From Rhodocyclales bacterium (GTDB taxonomy: Bacteria; Pseudomonadota; Gammaproteobacteria; Burkholderiales; Rhodocyclaceae): 64,000 nt of DNA. Shown piece by piece: positions 26,763-36,505 of this stretch (positions within the stretch are counted from its first letter, which is position 1; each line of letters begins with the position of its first letter). The stretch lies in assembly GCA_028292485.1 (NCBI GenBank), contig JAQGMG010000031.1, positions 1 through 64,000 on the forward strand, read 5' to 3'. A program made the translations under genes and the position numbers. The notes below the pieces were generated by a model. The model did not search any database. It had not been told where the DNA came from and worked only from the letters and a program-made list of their open reading frames with translations.

Positions 26763-27339
26763 TTTGTTGTCACCTCTTTGTCTCCAAACCCATTCACGGC
26801 CCCGTCAGCTCTTCCGGGCTGCTGGCCTTCTTGTATTTGCGGCGCATCGACCGCCTTCTGAAGCGCGCGACACATGCGGTATGCAGACAGCTGCCACGCA
26901 TCGCTTGTTCCGTCGCCTCTGCTCGACTGCACGCAAGCGGCGCTGACTGCTGCGCTGCACCAACATTTCTGCGTCCATCGCCTGCGTCAAGAGTGGGCGC
27001 AAGGATGCCACAAAGGCACGGCAAGGCCAATTGCCGCCGCAATCCGGCCCGCTACAAATCGAAGCGTGCAGTGGCGCACACGGCGTGTTGCGACGGGTCG
27101 CGAGCCCTCAGTCGGAACTCGGTGGAAACACTCATGCACACGGGCCTGGAGACCACTGAAAACCGTGGTCATGACAAATGCAAATGTGGCCATGCTGCTT
27201 TCCAAAGAACACAGCCTGCCAGTTACCACGCCTGTACGGCTCGCACGGGCTGCGGTAAAGTCCCCGCCCATCGCAATCGAGTCCTTGGCCCCACACTTAC
27301 GCTCTACACACGCCCGCAACCACGCTGCCGAGCCAACAA
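26763..27339. other. 577 bp gap between gspG and the CDF transporter
   Basis: Open frames exist here on both strands (for example 26831-27343 plus and 26987-27409 minus), but they overlap one another, are rich in Arg/Cys/His and match no family I know, so none is called. The stretch must hold the divergent promoters of the secretion operon and of the CDF gene. It could be a remnant of a decayed gene. Confidence 0.45.
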
Positions 27340-28218
27340 GTGAATACACAGAAACATACACGGGGAGATGAAGCCAGGCGCTACGCCTACCTGTCCATCG
27401 TTGCTGCAATTGCGACCATCTCGCTCAAGCTGTTTGCATGGTGGGTCAGCGACTCGGTCGGCCTGCTGTCCGATGCGCTCGAATCCTTTGTCAATCTTGC
27501 CGGAGCACTATTTGCGCTGGTAATGATCCAGATCGCCAGCGAGCCACCGGATGAGGACCATCCCTTCGGCCACAGCAAGGCCGAATATTTTTCGAGCGGT
27601 TTCGAGGGCACAATGATTTTCGCGGCAGCAGGCGCCATCCTGTGGAACGCCTTGCCGCGCGTGCTGCATCCCGAGCCCTTGACGTCACTGGGCATGGGCC
27701 TGTGGTTTTCTGCGGCCAGCACGGTCCTGAATCTGATTGTCTCCCTGACCCTTGCCAAGGCCGCCAAACGCCTGCGCTCGGTGGCGCTCGATGCCGATGC
27801 CCGCCATCTCATGACAGATGTGTGGACATCGGTCGGCGTCATTGCGGCGCTGATCGCTGTCAGCCTCACCGACTGGACCTGGCTCGATCCGCTCATCGCT
27901 GTAGCGGTCGCCCTCCACATCCTCACAGAGGGCTGGCGCCTGATGCGCGGCGCCGCAGAGGGCTTGATGGATCAGGCCCTGCCCGCTGCCGATGTCGCCC
28001 GCATAGAGGCCCTGCTTGGCGAATACGCCGGACGCGGCATCCGCTACGCAGGGCTAAAAACGCGCTGTGCCGGCAGCCTGCGTTTCGTGCATCTGAATGT
28101 GCTGGTGCCCGGAGAGTGGCGCGTCGACACTTCGCATGAAGTGCTCGACGAAATCGAAGCGCGTATCGCCGCCATGCTTGATGACGCACAAGTCACGACG
28201 CATCTCGAACCCTTGTAA
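27340..28218 (+). CDS. Cation diffusion facilitator (CDF) metal efflux transporter
   Basis: 292 residues from a GTG. Six transmembrane helices, then a cytoplasmic domain (about 205-290). CDF proteins export Zn2+, Fe2+, Co2+ or Mn2+ in exchange for protons. The family motifs SDSVGLLSDALESFVN, DEDHPFGHSKAEYFSS and DARHLMTDVWTSVGV are visible. In helix 2 the usual HSxxD-type metal residues appear as S-D-A-L-E-S, while helix 5 keeps H-x3-D, so the metal specificity cannot be read directly. The stop is immediately followed by a family B repeat. Confidence 0.92.
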   Translation: MNTQKHTRGDEARRYAYLSIVAAIATISLKLFAWWVSDSVGLLSDALESFVNLAGALFALVMIQIASEPPDEDHPFGHSKAEYFSSGFEGTMIFAAAGAILWNALPRVLHPEPLTSLGMGLWFSAASTVLNLIVSLTLAKAAKRLRSVALDADARHLMTDVWTSVGVIAALIAVSLTDWTWLDPLIAVAVALHILTEGWRLMRGAAEGLMDQALPAADVARIEALLGEYAGRGIRYAGLKTRCAGSLRFVHLNVLVPGEWRVDTSHEVLDEIEARIAAMLDDAQVTTHLEPL

Positions 28219-28303
28219 GTCATTCCCGCGAAAGCGGGAATCCACCTCACCGTACAAGCGTCCTTGTCATTTGAAAGTGGATTCCCGCTTTCGCGGGAAT
28301 GAC
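28219..28303. repeat. Family B palindromic repeat, copy 3
   Basis: 85 bp, starting at the base after the CDF stop codon; intact arms gtcattcccgcgaaagcggg and inverse complement ending at 28303. Confidence 0.95.
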
Positions 28304-28396
28304 AAACTCTGAAAGCAAGGGGCCAAAGCATATGAGCGCCTTCTTTTCATTTCTAGACAAACAGCCTTCGCACGGCCAATCCGTTAAAATCCGGCG

Positions 28397-29410
28397 ATGC
28401 TCTACACACTCGCACGACCCTTTCTATTTGCGCTGGACCCCGAAACCGCGCACGACCTGACGCTCTCGACCCTGCATAACCTTGGCGGTTGGATGCCCGG
28501 TTGCGCGCGCGAGCAAGGCACCCCCGTCGAAGTCATGGGCATCCGCTTTCCCAACGCAATCGGCCTGGCTGCCGGGCTGGACAAAAATGGCGATGCCATC
28601 GATGGCCTGTCTGCCTTCGGCTTCGGCTTCATCGAAATCGGTACGGTGACACCACGACCGCAGCCGGGCAACCCGAAGCCGCGCATGTTCCGCATCCCGG
28701 CGAAGCAGGCCATCATCAATCGGCTGGGCTTCAACAATCATGGCGTCGACAATCTCGTCGCTCGCGTCAAGTCGAGCAAGTACAAAGGCGTGCTTGGCAT
28801 CAACATCGGCAAGAACCTCGACACGCCCATCGAGCGTGCGGTTGACGATTACCTGATCTGCTTTGACAAGGTCTATGCCCACGCCAGCTACGTCACCATC
28901 AACATCTCCTCGCCCAACACCAAGAACCTGCGTCAGCTGCAGGGTGAATCCGAACTCGACGACCTGCTCAGCCAGCTCAAGGCGCGCCAGACACAGCTGG
29001 CCGATCAGCATGGCCGCTATGTGCCGATGACACTGAAGATCGCGCCAGACATGGACGACGCTCAGATCACCAATATCGCCGATGCACTGCGCCGTCACCG
29101 CATCGACGGCGTCATCGCCACCAACACCACCACGGGCCGCGAAGGCGTCGAAGGCCAGCCGCATGCCAGCGAAGCGGGCGGCCTGTCCGGCGCCCCGGTA
29201 CGCGAGAAATCGAATCGCGTCATCGCGGCGCTGGCACAACGGCTGGCCGGCGAGTTGCCCATCATCGGCGTCGGCGGCATCACGGAAGGTGCGCATGCTG
29301 CGGAGAAAATCAAGGCAGGTGCCAGCCTCGTGCAGCTCTACACAGGCTTCATCTACGGTGGCCCGCAGCTGGTTGGCAGCTGCGTCAAGGCAGCCGCGCA
29401 AGCGACGTAA
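28397..29410 (+). CDS. pyrD: Dihydroorotate dehydrogenase (quinone), class 2
   Basis: 337 residues. PyrD oxidises dihydroorotate to orotate with FMN, passing electrons to ubiquinone at the inner membrane (pyrimidine synthesis step 4). The class 2 N-terminal helix ([19 protein letters not shown]) that contacts the membrane is present. FMN and substrate motifs: [38 protein letters not shown], and [11 protein letters not shown] with the catalytic serine of class 2 enzymes, followed by LKIAPD and GVGGITEG. The ferredoxin gene starts 18 bp downstream. Confidence 0.98.
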   Translation: MLYTLARPFLFALDPETAHDLTLSTLHNLGGWMPGCAREQGTPVEVMGIRFPNAIGLAAGLDKNGDAIDGLSAFGFGFIEIGTVTPRPQPGNPKPRMFRIPAKQAIINRLGFNNHGVDNLVARVKSSKYKGVLGINIGKNLDTPIERAVDDYLICFDKVYAHASYVTINISSPNTKNLRQLQGESELDDLLSQLKARQTQLADQHGRYVPMTLKIAPDMDDAQITNIADALRRHRIDGVIATNTTTGREGVEGQPHASEAGGLSGAPVREKSNRVIAALAQRLAGELPIIGVGGITEGAHAAEKIKAGASLVQLYTGFIYGGPQLVGSCVKAAAQAT

Positions 29411-29428
29411 CAGCATCGAGCCGACGCA

Positions 29429-30196
29429 ATGACATCCGATCTCGAGCACGACGCGCTGATCAACCGCATCGACGCCGTACTGCCGCAGACCCAATGCACC
29501 AAGTGCGGCTACAACGGTTGCCGCCCTTATGCCACCGCCATTGCCGAGGGCGCAGCGGACATCAACCAGTGCCCGCCCGGCGGTGACGAAGGCATTCACA
29601 AGCTGGTGCGTTTATTGAACCGGCCATACAAGCCGCTCAATCCGCAGAACGGCGTCGAGAAACCCCTCGTGCTGGCCTTCATCGACGAAGCTATCTGCAT
29701 CGGTTGCACGCTGTGCATCAAGGCCTGCCCGGTAGACGCCATCAGTGGCGCGGCCAAGCAGATGCATACCGTCGTCAAGGCGCTGTGCACCGGCTGCGAC
29801 CTGTGCGTAGCGCCTTGCCCGGTCGACTGCATCTCGATGGAGCCGGTGATGGACCCGCAAGAGGCACGCCATCGGCATGACGAAAAGCAGGCTTTCGCCG
29901 ACGCGTCGCGCGAGCGCTTCGAGTTTCGCAACATGCGGCTGGAACGCGACAAACTTGAGAAAGCCGATCGCATGGCTGCGCGCGGCTTGGCGCGGCAAGA
30001 TGTCGATGTTGATACCACACAAACAACACCCTCAACACCAAACGAAGCCACGGCACCCGTCATCGAAGACCCGAAGAAAGCATTGATCGCCGCAGCCATG
30101 GCGCGCGCCAAGGCACAACGCGAAGCCCAGGCAGCAGCCTCGGCGCCGGCCCAAGGCAAGCAGGAAGACAAAGACTCCACAAAGGATTCGCAATGA
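29429..30196 (+). CDS. rsxB: RnfB/RsxB-like iron-sulfur protein
   Basis: 255 residues. An N-terminal RnfB-type cluster domain ([16 protein letters not shown] ... NQCPPGG; about 23-55) is followed by two 4Fe-4S ferredoxin motifs ([16 protein letters not shown] about 91-106, [16 protein letters not shown] about 121-136) and a charged Ala/Lys-rich tail. Unlike RnfB of complete Rnf/Rsx complexes it lacks the N-terminal membrane anchor, and no rnfA, C, D, G or E gene is nearby. Orphan RnfB-like proteins beside nth are common in betaproteobacteria; a role as electron donor or in iron-sulfur supply is possible but unproven. Its stop overlaps the next start (ATGA). Confidence 0.88.
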   Translation: MTSDLEHDALINRIDAVLPQTQCTKCGYNGCRPYATAIAEGAADINQCPPGGDEGIHKLVRLLNRPYKPLNPQNGVEKPLVLAFIDEAICIGCTLCIKACPVDAISGAAKQMHTVVKALCTGCDLCVAPCPVDCISMEPVMDPQEARHRHDEKQAFADASRERFEFRNMRLERDKLEKADRMAARGLARQDVDVDTTQTTPSTPNEATAPVIEDPKKALIAAAMARAKAQREAQAAASAPAQGKQEDKDSTKDSQ

Positions 30197-31167
30197 GCAC
30201 AGCAACGCAACTGGTCCGTTGGGGCATCCTCGGCTATGCCCGTATCGCCCGCCTCAATGCCATCCCCGGCATGTTGCGCGCCGGCAATGCAGAACTGGCA
30301 GCCATCGCCTCGCGCGACCCCAACAAGCTCGCCGAATGCGCCGAGAAATTCAGCCTCGCGCGACTGCATCTAAAGTACGAAGACTTGCTGGCCGACCCGG
30401 ATGTCGATGCCGTTTACATACCGCTGCCTAACTCGCTGCACAAGCCATGGACCATCGCCGCACTGCGCGCCGGCAAGCACGTGTTGTGCGAAAAACCGCT
30501 GGCACTCAATGCGACCGAAGCACGCGAAATGGCTGCCGTGTCGCACGACACCGGCAAGCTGTTGATGGAAGCCTTCATGTATCGCTATACCGACCGCATG
30601 CGACAGGTGCGTGACTTGCTGGACAGTGGCGTGCTTGGCCCGCTTCGCCACATCAACGCCAGTTTCCGTTTCTTCCTTGACCGTCCCAACACGATCAAGG
30701 CGCAACCCGAGCTGGGCGGCGGCGCGCTGTATGACGTCGGATGCTATCCGGTAAGCCTGCTCGGCATGATCACTGGCGAAGTGCCGGTGCGCTGCCAGGC
30801 TACGGCCGAATTCGAACAGGGCGTCGACGTCAATCTGTCGGCGCTGCTGCAATATGACGATGGCCTGATCGCCAACATACATTGCGGCTTCAATGCACAT
30901 GGCCGCATGCATGCCGAAATCATCGGCACACTGGGCACGCTCGAGGTGCCCGATACCTTCCTCGATCCGGCAGGCGAACTTCGACTGCACACCAAGGATG
31001 GCACGCGCAGCATTGCGATCGAGCAATCGGATCGCTTCGGTGCGGAGTTTCGTGATTTCTCGGCGGCGATTCTCGAAGGCCGTCAGCCGATGCTGTCCGT
31101 CGACGATTCGATTCGCGATCTCGAAGTGCTCGACATGATCCGCACCAGCCTGCAAGAAACGTATTGA
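30193..31167 (+). CDS. Gfo/Idh/MocA family NAD(P)-dependent oxidoreductase
   Basis: 324 residues. The N-terminal Rossmann domain (about 1-120) begins [18 protein letters not shown], and the family signature [15 protein letters not shown] is at about residue 97, with the conserved Lys-Pro that borders the active site. The C-terminal alpha/beta domain contains [14 protein letters not shown]. Members oxidise or reduce sugars, inositols or related compounds; the substrate cannot be read from the sequence. It is translationally coupled to the RnfB-like gene and lies 7 bp before nth. Confidence 0.92.
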   Translation: MSTATQLVRWGILGYARIARLNAIPGMLRAGNAELAAIASRDPNKLAECAEKFSLARLHLKYEDLLADPDVDAVYIPLPNSLHKPWTIAALRAGKHVLCEKPLALNATEAREMAAVSHDTGKLLMEAFMYRYTDRMRQVRDLLDSGVLGPLRHINASFRFFLDRPNTIKAQPELGGGALYDVGCYPVSLLGMITGEVPVRCQATAEFEQGVDVNLSALLQYDDGLIANIHCGFNAHGRMHAEIIGTLGTLEVPDTFLDPAGELRLHTKDGTRSIAIEQSDRFGAEFRDFSAAILEGRQPMLSVDDSIRDLEVLDMIRTSLQETY

Positions 31168-31174
31168 AGCGCGC

Positions 31175-31819
31175 ATGCCACGTCTCATGACCAAGGCGGA
31201 CATCGCCGAAGCCTTTCGCCGCTGGCACGCCGCCAATCCCAAGCCCGTCACGGAGCTCGAATACGGCTCGCCCTTCCAGCTACTGGTCGCTGTCGTGATG
31301 TCGGCGCAGGCAACCGACAAGGGCGTGAATATCGCCACGCGCAGGCTCTTTCCGGTTGCGCCGACACCCGAAGCCATGGCGACGCTTGGCGAAGCGGGCA
31401 TCATGGAATACATCAAGACCATCGGCCTGTATCGCAACAAGGCGAAGAATGTCGCGATGCTGTCGCGGCAATTGCTCGAGCGCCATGCAGGCGAAGTGCC
31501 GCGTGATCGCGAAGCGCTGGAGGCCTTGCCCGGCGTCGGCCGCAAGACCGCCAACGTGGTGCTCAATTCAATCTGGCGCGAAGCCGTCATGGCCGTCGAT
31601 ACGCACATCTTCCGCGTATCCAACCGCATGGGACTGGCGCCCGGCAAGGATGTGGTCGAAGTGGAAAAAGCGCTGATGCGTCGCGTGCCGAAAGAATATC
31701 TTGTCGATGCGCATCACTGGCTGATCCTGCATGGCCGCTATACCTGCATCGCACGCAAGCCGAAATGCGGTGAATGCATCGTGCGCGATCTTTGTGAGTA
31801 TCCGGACAAGACGGTTTAG
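31175..31819 (+). CDS. nth: Endonuclease III (DNA glycosylase/AP lyase)
   Basis: 214 residues. Nth removes oxidised pyrimidines and nicks at AP sites in base excision repair. The helix-hairpin-helix LPGVGRKTANVVL (about 112-124) carries the catalytic lysine, and VDTHIFRVSNRMG has the catalytic aspartate. The C-terminal iron-sulfur loop C-x6-C-x2-C-x5-C is intact (CIARKPKCGECIVRDLC). It sits in a compact row of genes from pyrD to the HAD hydrolase. Confidence 0.97.
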   Translation: MPRLMTKADIAEAFRRWHAANPKPVTELEYGSPFQLLVAVVMSAQATDKGVNIATRRLFPVAPTPEAMATLGEAGIMEYIKTIGLYRNKAKNVAMLSRQLLERHAGEVPRDREALEALPGVGRKTANVVLNSIWREAVMAVDTHIFRVSNRMGLAPGKDVVEVEKALMRRVPKEYLVDAHHWLILHGRYTCIARKPKCGECIVRDLCEYPDKTV

Positions 31820-31846
31820 GTCTCAATACAGGTTTTCAAGATACAT

Positions 31847-32275
31847 ATGTTCAATCCATCCCGTGACCAGGCCCGCGCTTTTCTTATCGAGAGCTGGCGC
31901 AAACAGCGTGCAAACGAGCCCTTGCAGCCAATGGAGCAACTCGTCGCCGACATCGTGCAATCGCATCCCGAATATCACGCCCTGCTCGAAGCGACGGACG
32001 CAGCCGACAAGGACTTCACGCCGGAAGATGGCGCGATCAACCCGTTTTTGCACATGTCGCTGCATCTGGCGATCGAGGAGCAGCTTGCCATCGATCAGCC
32101 ACCAGGCATCAGGGCGGCATTCGAGGCCTGCCTGGCGCGTCGCGGCAACACGCATGAAGCGCGGCACGATGTGCTCGAGTCGCTCGGCGAAACCATCTGG
32201 GAAGCACAGCGCAGCGGCACACCACTGGACGCCACAGCGTATCTGGAGCGCGTCAAACAGCGTGGTGGGAAATGA
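31847..32275 (+). CDS. DUF1841 family protein
   Basis: 142 residues, soluble and acidic. The pattern MFNPSRDQARAFLIESWRK at the start and NPFLHMSLHLAIEEQLAIDQP in the middle (a histidine-rich segment H-x3-H) is that of the DUF1841 family, typically found beside nth in betaproteobacteria; function unknown. The stop overlaps the ATG of the HAD gene (ATGA). Confidence 0.88.
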   Translation: MFNPSRDQARAFLIESWRKQRANEPLQPMEQLVADIVQSHPEYHALLEATDAADKDFTPEDGAINPFLHMSLHLAIEEQLAIDQPPGIRAAFEACLARRGNTHEARHDVLESLGETIWEAQRSGTPLDATAYLERVKQRGGK

Positions 32276-32901
32276 ACGCAGGAATCGTGAACACAAAAAT
32301 CGACACTGTCGTTTTCGATCTCGGCAACGTGCTGATTCCGTGGGACCTGCGCTGGTTGCTGCGCAGCCTCTTCGACAGCGAAGAAGCCATCGAAGCTTTT
32401 CTTGTCAATGCCAATATCATGATCTGGCACGCCCAGCAAGACGCCGGCTATCCGGTGGCGCAGGCGATCACCGAGCATAGCGCGAAACATCCGCAGCACG
32501 CGCATGCAATTCGTGCGGTCTACGAGCGTTGGCATGAAACGATGCGCGATGCCGATCCCGCCGCCGTGACGCTGCTGCGCGAGCTCAAGTCAGCAGGTTT
32601 GCGGCTTTATGCTTTGAGCAATTTTTCAGCCGAGCTGTTTGCGCTCAGCCGCCCACGCTTCGACTTCTGGGATGCGTTCGACGGCATCGTGCTCTCTGGC
32701 GAAGAACGCGTGAACAAGCCCGACCCGGCGATTTATCGCGTGCTGTTCGAGCGCTATGCAATTACGCCGGAACGCGCGGTTTTCCTCGATGACAGCTTGC
32801 CGAATGTGGAAGCCTCGCGTGCCTTGGGGATGCGGGCGATTCATTTCAAGGATGCTGCTACGGCACGGAGTGAATTGCGAGGTATGGGCTTGCCGGTATA
32901 G
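32272..32901 (+). CDS. HAD-superfamily hydrolase, subfamily IA
   Basis: 209 residues. HAD motifs in order: I VVFDLGNVLIPWD (nucleophile Asp near residue 15; the second Asp of the usual DxD is replaced by Gly, D-L-G), II LSNFS, III lysine in VNKPDP, IV FLDDSLPNVEAS. The helical cap between motifs I and II places it with IA phosphatases such as haloacid dehalogenase-like and YihX-like alpha-glucose-1-phosphate phosphatases, which also have D-x-G. Probably a sugar- or metabolite phosphatase. Translationally coupled to DUF1841. Confidence 0.9.
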   Translation: MNAGIVNTKIDTVVFDLGNVLIPWDLRWLLRSLFDSEEAIEAFLVNANIMIWHAQQDAGYPVAQAITEHSAKHPQHAHAIRAVYERWHETMRDADPAAVTLLRELKSAGLRLYALSNFSAELFALSRPRFDFWDAFDGIVLSGEERVNKPDPAIYRVLFERYAITPERAVFLDDSLPNVEASRALGMRAIHFKDAATARSELRGMGLPV

Positions 32902-32903
32902 CC

Positions 32904-32988
32904 GTCATTCCCGCGAAAGCGGGAATCCACACCCATGTGATAAAGACGCTTGTACAGTGGGGTGGATTCCCGCTTTCGCGGGAATGAC
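32904..32988. repeat. Family B palindromic repeat, copy 4
   Basis: 85 bp intact copy starting 2 bp after the HAD stop and ending 71 bp before the kinase fusion start. Confidence 0.95.
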
Positions 32989-33058
32989 GCACTTGGACTA
33001 AATCCCACTCGTGCAGAATCCGTACGCGCGAGCAACGCGCCATGCCAAGATACGCCCC

Positions 33059-36000
33059 ATGAACTCGGCCCTAGACACACCCGACATGCCTGATAGCGAA
33101 GCGATCCAGCGCGTCGTCAAGGTGCGCCGCGACTACAACACCTGGGTCGCCAACGAAACGGTCGAAGACTACGCGCTGCGCTTCACCGCGCGCAGCTTCC
33201 GTAAATTCTCCGAAGCACGCGTCGCCAACACGGCCTTCGGCGCGGCATCCTTCCTTGTGCTCGAAGCGGTCGGCGCGACTTTGCTGGTCAACTACGGTTT
33301 CATCAATGCCTTCTGGGCGATTCTCGCTACGGGGCTGATCATCTTTCTGTGCGGCCTGCCGATCAGCCACTACGCGGCGCGCTACGGCGTGGACATGGAT
33401 CTGCTCACGCGCGGCGCGGGCTTCGGCTACATCGGCTCGACCATCACCTCGCTGATTTACGCCAGCTTCACTTTCATCTTCTTCGCGCTCGAAGCGGCCA
33501 TCATGGCTTATGCGCTGGAATTGGCGTTCGACATCCCGCCGGCCTGGGGCTACCTGATCTGCGCGCTGGTAGTGATCCCGCTGGTGACGCACGGCATCAC
33601 CGTCATCAGCCGATTGCAGACACTGACGCAACCCGTATGGCTGATCCTGCTGGCGCTGCCCTACATCTATGTGCTGCACAAGGAGCCGGGCGTCATTGCC
33701 GAACTATCGCAATATGCCGGCGGCAATGGGCAAGGCGGGCATTTCAATATCTACATGTTCGGCGCTGCCCTGACGGTCGGCATTGCGCTCATCACGCAGA
33801 TGGGCGAACAGGCCGACTATCTGCGCTTCATGCCCGAGCTCACTGCAAAGAACAAACGCCGCTGGTATGCCAGCATGCTGATCGGCGGCCCCGGCTGGGT
33901 CTTTCTGGGCGTGGCAAAAATGCTTGGCGGCGCGCTGCTCGCTTACCTGGCCATTCGAAACTCCGTACCGCTGGACCGCGCAGTCGACCCGAACCAGATG
34001 TACCTGATCGGTTTCGAATCGGTCTTTCACCGCACCGACTGGGCCGTCGCCGTCACGGCGTTCTTCGTCATCATTTCGCAGCTCAAGATCAATGTGACCA
34101 ATGCCTATGCCGGCTCGCTGGCCTGGTCAAACTTCTTCGCGCGACTCACGCACAGCCATCCGGGGCGTGTCGTGTGGGTGGTCTTCAACACGCTGATCGC
34201 GCTGATGCTGATGGAGCTGGACGTCTTCCAGGCACTCGGTCAGGTGCTCGGCCTGTACTCGAATATCGCCATCTCGTGGATGGTTGCGGTGGTGGCGGAT
34301 CTGGTGATCAATAAACCACTGGGTCTTTCACCGAAGGGCATCGAGTTCAAGCGTGCACATCTTTACGACGTGAATCCGGTTGGCGTCGGCGCCATGCTGA
34401 TTGCCTCCGCGCTTTCCATCTGCGCCTACGTCGGCCTGTTCGGTCCCATTGCCCAAGCCTTCGCCTCCTTCATCGCACTGGCCACCGCCCTGACTGTTTC
34501 GCCATTGATTGCCTGGCTGACCAAGGGCAAGTATTACCTGTCGCGCAAGTCCATCGAAGTGCCGCTGCCGCCGGGCACGCACCGATGCGTGATCTGCGAG
34601 CGCAGCTACGAGTCGGACGATATGGCGCGCTGTCCCGCCTACCAGGGCAATATCTGTTCGCTGTGCTGCTCGCTCGACGCCCGCTGCCACGACCTGTGCA
34701 AACCGGATGCGCGTCTTTCTTCGCAATGGGCACGCGTGCTGCGCCGGGTACTCCCCAAGCGGCTGTGGCCCTATGTCGATACCGGGCTCGCGCATTATCT
34801 GCTCGTCATGTCGCTCATCGTGCCGCTGTTGGCGCTGATGCTCGGCCTGCTCTATTACCACGAGATGCAGGTGCTGTCGGAGACGACCGAGGCGTTGTTA
34901 CCCTCTTTGCGCGTGGCATTCGTCAAGGCTTTCGCAGCCCTGATCCTGGTCAGCGGCATCGTCGCGTGGTGGCTGGTACTTACACATAAGAGCAGGCAGG
35001 TGGCGCAGGAAGAGTCCAATCGCCAGACGCATCTGCTGATGCGCGAAATCGATTCGCATAAACGCACCGATGAGAAGTTGCAGCGCGCCAAACAGGTCGC
35101 CGATCAGGCAAACCAGGCCAAGAGCCGCTACATTACCGCCATCAGTCATGAGCTGCGCACACCGCTCAACAGCATTCTCGGTTATGCACAAATCCTCGAT
35201 GGCGACCCGGCGATTCCAGCGCATCGCCAGCAGGCCATCAAGGTGATCCGACGCAGTGGCGACCATCTGCTGTCGCTGATCGAAGGCACGCTCGACATCG
35301 CGCGCATCGAAGGCGGCAAACTGACGCTCGAAACACGCGCCATTGATTTCATCGAACTCGTGCAGCAGCTTGTGCGCATGTTCGAATTGCAGGCGCACGG
35401 CAAACAGCTCAGTTTCACCTTCGAAACCCGCGGCGAATTACCCGCCGTCGTGCGTGCCGACGAAAAACGTCTGCGCCAGATCCTCATCAACCTGCTGGGC
35501 AACGCCGTGAAGTTCACGCAGCATGGCGGCGTCATTTTCCGCCTTCGCTATGCGCGTGAGATGGCGACCTTCGAGATCGAAGACAGCGGGCCGGGCATTT
35601 CCGCCGAAGAAATTGAACGGATCTTCGAGCCTTTCTCGCGCGGCGATCTGGCGCAAAGCAGCACAACGCCCGGCACGGGTCTGGGGCTCACCATCGCCAA
35701 AATGTTGACTGATCTGATGGGTGGCGAGTTGAGCGTGAAGAGCACACCAGCCAACACTGTGGACGACGTTGCGGCCACGTCCAGTGGCACCCTGTTCACC
35801 GTGCGGCTGTTCCTGCCGCACGTGCATTCCGCGCAGGCGGCAAAGGAACTGCCACGCATCAGCCAGACCGGCTACCTCGGCGAGCGCCGCCGCATTCTGA
35901 TCGTTGACAACGAACAGGTCGATCGCGAATTGCTGGCCAGCGTGCTGTCGCCCCTCGGCTTCGAACTCGATCAGGCGGCGTCTGGCATGGAATGCCTGGA

Positions 36001-36505
36001 AGTGCTGCCGCGCTTCCAGCCTGATGTAATCTTCATGGACCTCGCCATGCCGGGCATCGATGGCTGGGAAACGATCCGCCGTATTCGCGCGCAGGGTCTC
36101 TCTGACGCGCACATCGCCATCATCTCGGCCAATGCTTTTGACAAGGGCCTCGACAATGACGTAAGCATCGCTGCGGAGGACTTCATTCTCAAGCCGGTGA
36201 AGGTCGAAGAACTGCTGGGCTGGCTGGGCAAGCGCCTCAAGCTGGAATGGACCGACTACGTTGCCGAGCCGACACCTGCTCCCGCACTTGCCGAACACAA
36301 GCTGCCACCGCGCGAACGACTCGAAGCACTGAACCGGCAGATCAGCCTGGGCTATGTGCGTGGCATACAGGGAACACTGGATGAGATTGCTGCCGAGGAC
36401 ACTGCCTACGCCAACTTCGTCAGCCATATGCGCGAGCTGCTCGGCCGCTTCCAGCTCGATGCCATGAGCGATAGCCTGAGAAAGAGTCTCGATGCAAAGG
36501 CTTGA
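33059..36505 (+). CDS. NCS1-permease/hybrid histidine kinase fusion
   Basis: 1148 residues from the ATG at 33059 (a GTG 48 bp upstream is possible). Residues ~1-505 are a purine/cytosine permease (NCS1) with about twelve helices. A cytoplasmic cysteine cluster follows (about 510-547; C-x2-C-x11-C-x7-C-x2-C-C-x5-C-x3-C), then two more helices (about 580-660), a dimerisation domain with AISHELRTPLNSILGYAQ (phosphorylated His near 696), an ATPase domain (NLLGNAVKFT; DSGPGIS; GTGLGLTIAK), a receiver domain (about 943-1060, phosphorylated Asp in FMDLAMPG) and a ~90-residue tail. It probably senses a purine, pyrimidine or related solute. Its TGA overlaps the response-regulator start by 14 bp. Confidence 0.93.
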   Translation: MNSALDTPDMPDSEAIQRVVKVRRDYNTWVANETVEDYALRFTARSFRKFSEARVANTAFGAASFLVLEAVGATLLVNYGFINAFWAILATGLIIFLCGLPISHYAARYGVDMDLLTRGAGFGYIGSTITSLIYASFTFIFFALEAAIMAYALELAFDIPPAWGYLICALVVIPLVTHGITVISRLQTLTQPVWLILLALPYIYVLHKEPGVIAELSQYAGGNGQGGHFNIYMFGAALTVGIALITQMGEQADYLRFMPELTAKNKRRWYASMLIGGPGWVFLGVAKMLGGALLAYLAIRNSVPLDRAVDPNQMYLIGFESVFHRTDWAVAVTAFFVIISQLKINVTNAYAGSLAWSNFFARLTHSHPGRVVWVVFNTLIALMLMELDVFQALGQVLGLYSNIAISWMVAVVADLVINKPLGLSPKGIEFKRAHLYDVNPVGVGAMLIASALSICAYVGLFGPIAQAFASFIALATALTVSPLIAWLTKGKYYLSRKSIEVPLPPGTHRCVICERSYESDDMARCPAYQGNICSLCCSLDARCHDLCKPDARLSSQWARVLRRVLPKRLWPYVDTGLAHYLLVMSLIVPLLALMLGLLYYHEMQVLSETTEALLPSLRVAFVKAFAALILVSGIVAWWLVLTHKSRQVAQEESNRQTHLLMREIDSHKRTDEKLQRAKQVADQANQAKSRYITAISHELRTPLNSILGYAQILDGDPAIPAHRQQAIKVIRRSGDHLLSLIEGTLDIARIEGGKLTLETRAIDFIELVQQLVRMFELQAHGKQLSFTFETRGELPAVVRADEKRLRQILINLLGNAVKFTQHGGVIFRLRYAREMATFEIEDSGPGISAEEIERIFEPFSRGDLAQSSTTPGTGLGLTIAKMLTDLMGGELSVKSTPANTVDDVAATSSGTLFTVRLFLPHVHSAQAAKELPRISQTGYLGERRRILIVDNEQVDRELLASVLSPLGFELDQAASGMECLEVLPRFQPDVIFMDLAMPGIDGWETIRRIRAQGLSDAHIAIISANAFDKGLDNDVSIAAEDFILKPVKVEELLGWLGKRLKLEWTDYVAEPTPAPALAEHKLPPRERLEALNRQISLGYVRGIQGTLDEIAAEDTAYANFVSHMRELLGRFQLDAMSDSLRKSLDAKA

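Noticed and set aside
28424-29599. 391-codon open frame on the minus strand opposite pyrD
   Set aside because: Complementary shadow of a clear pyrD gene in GC-rich DNA; no family, no ribosome site.
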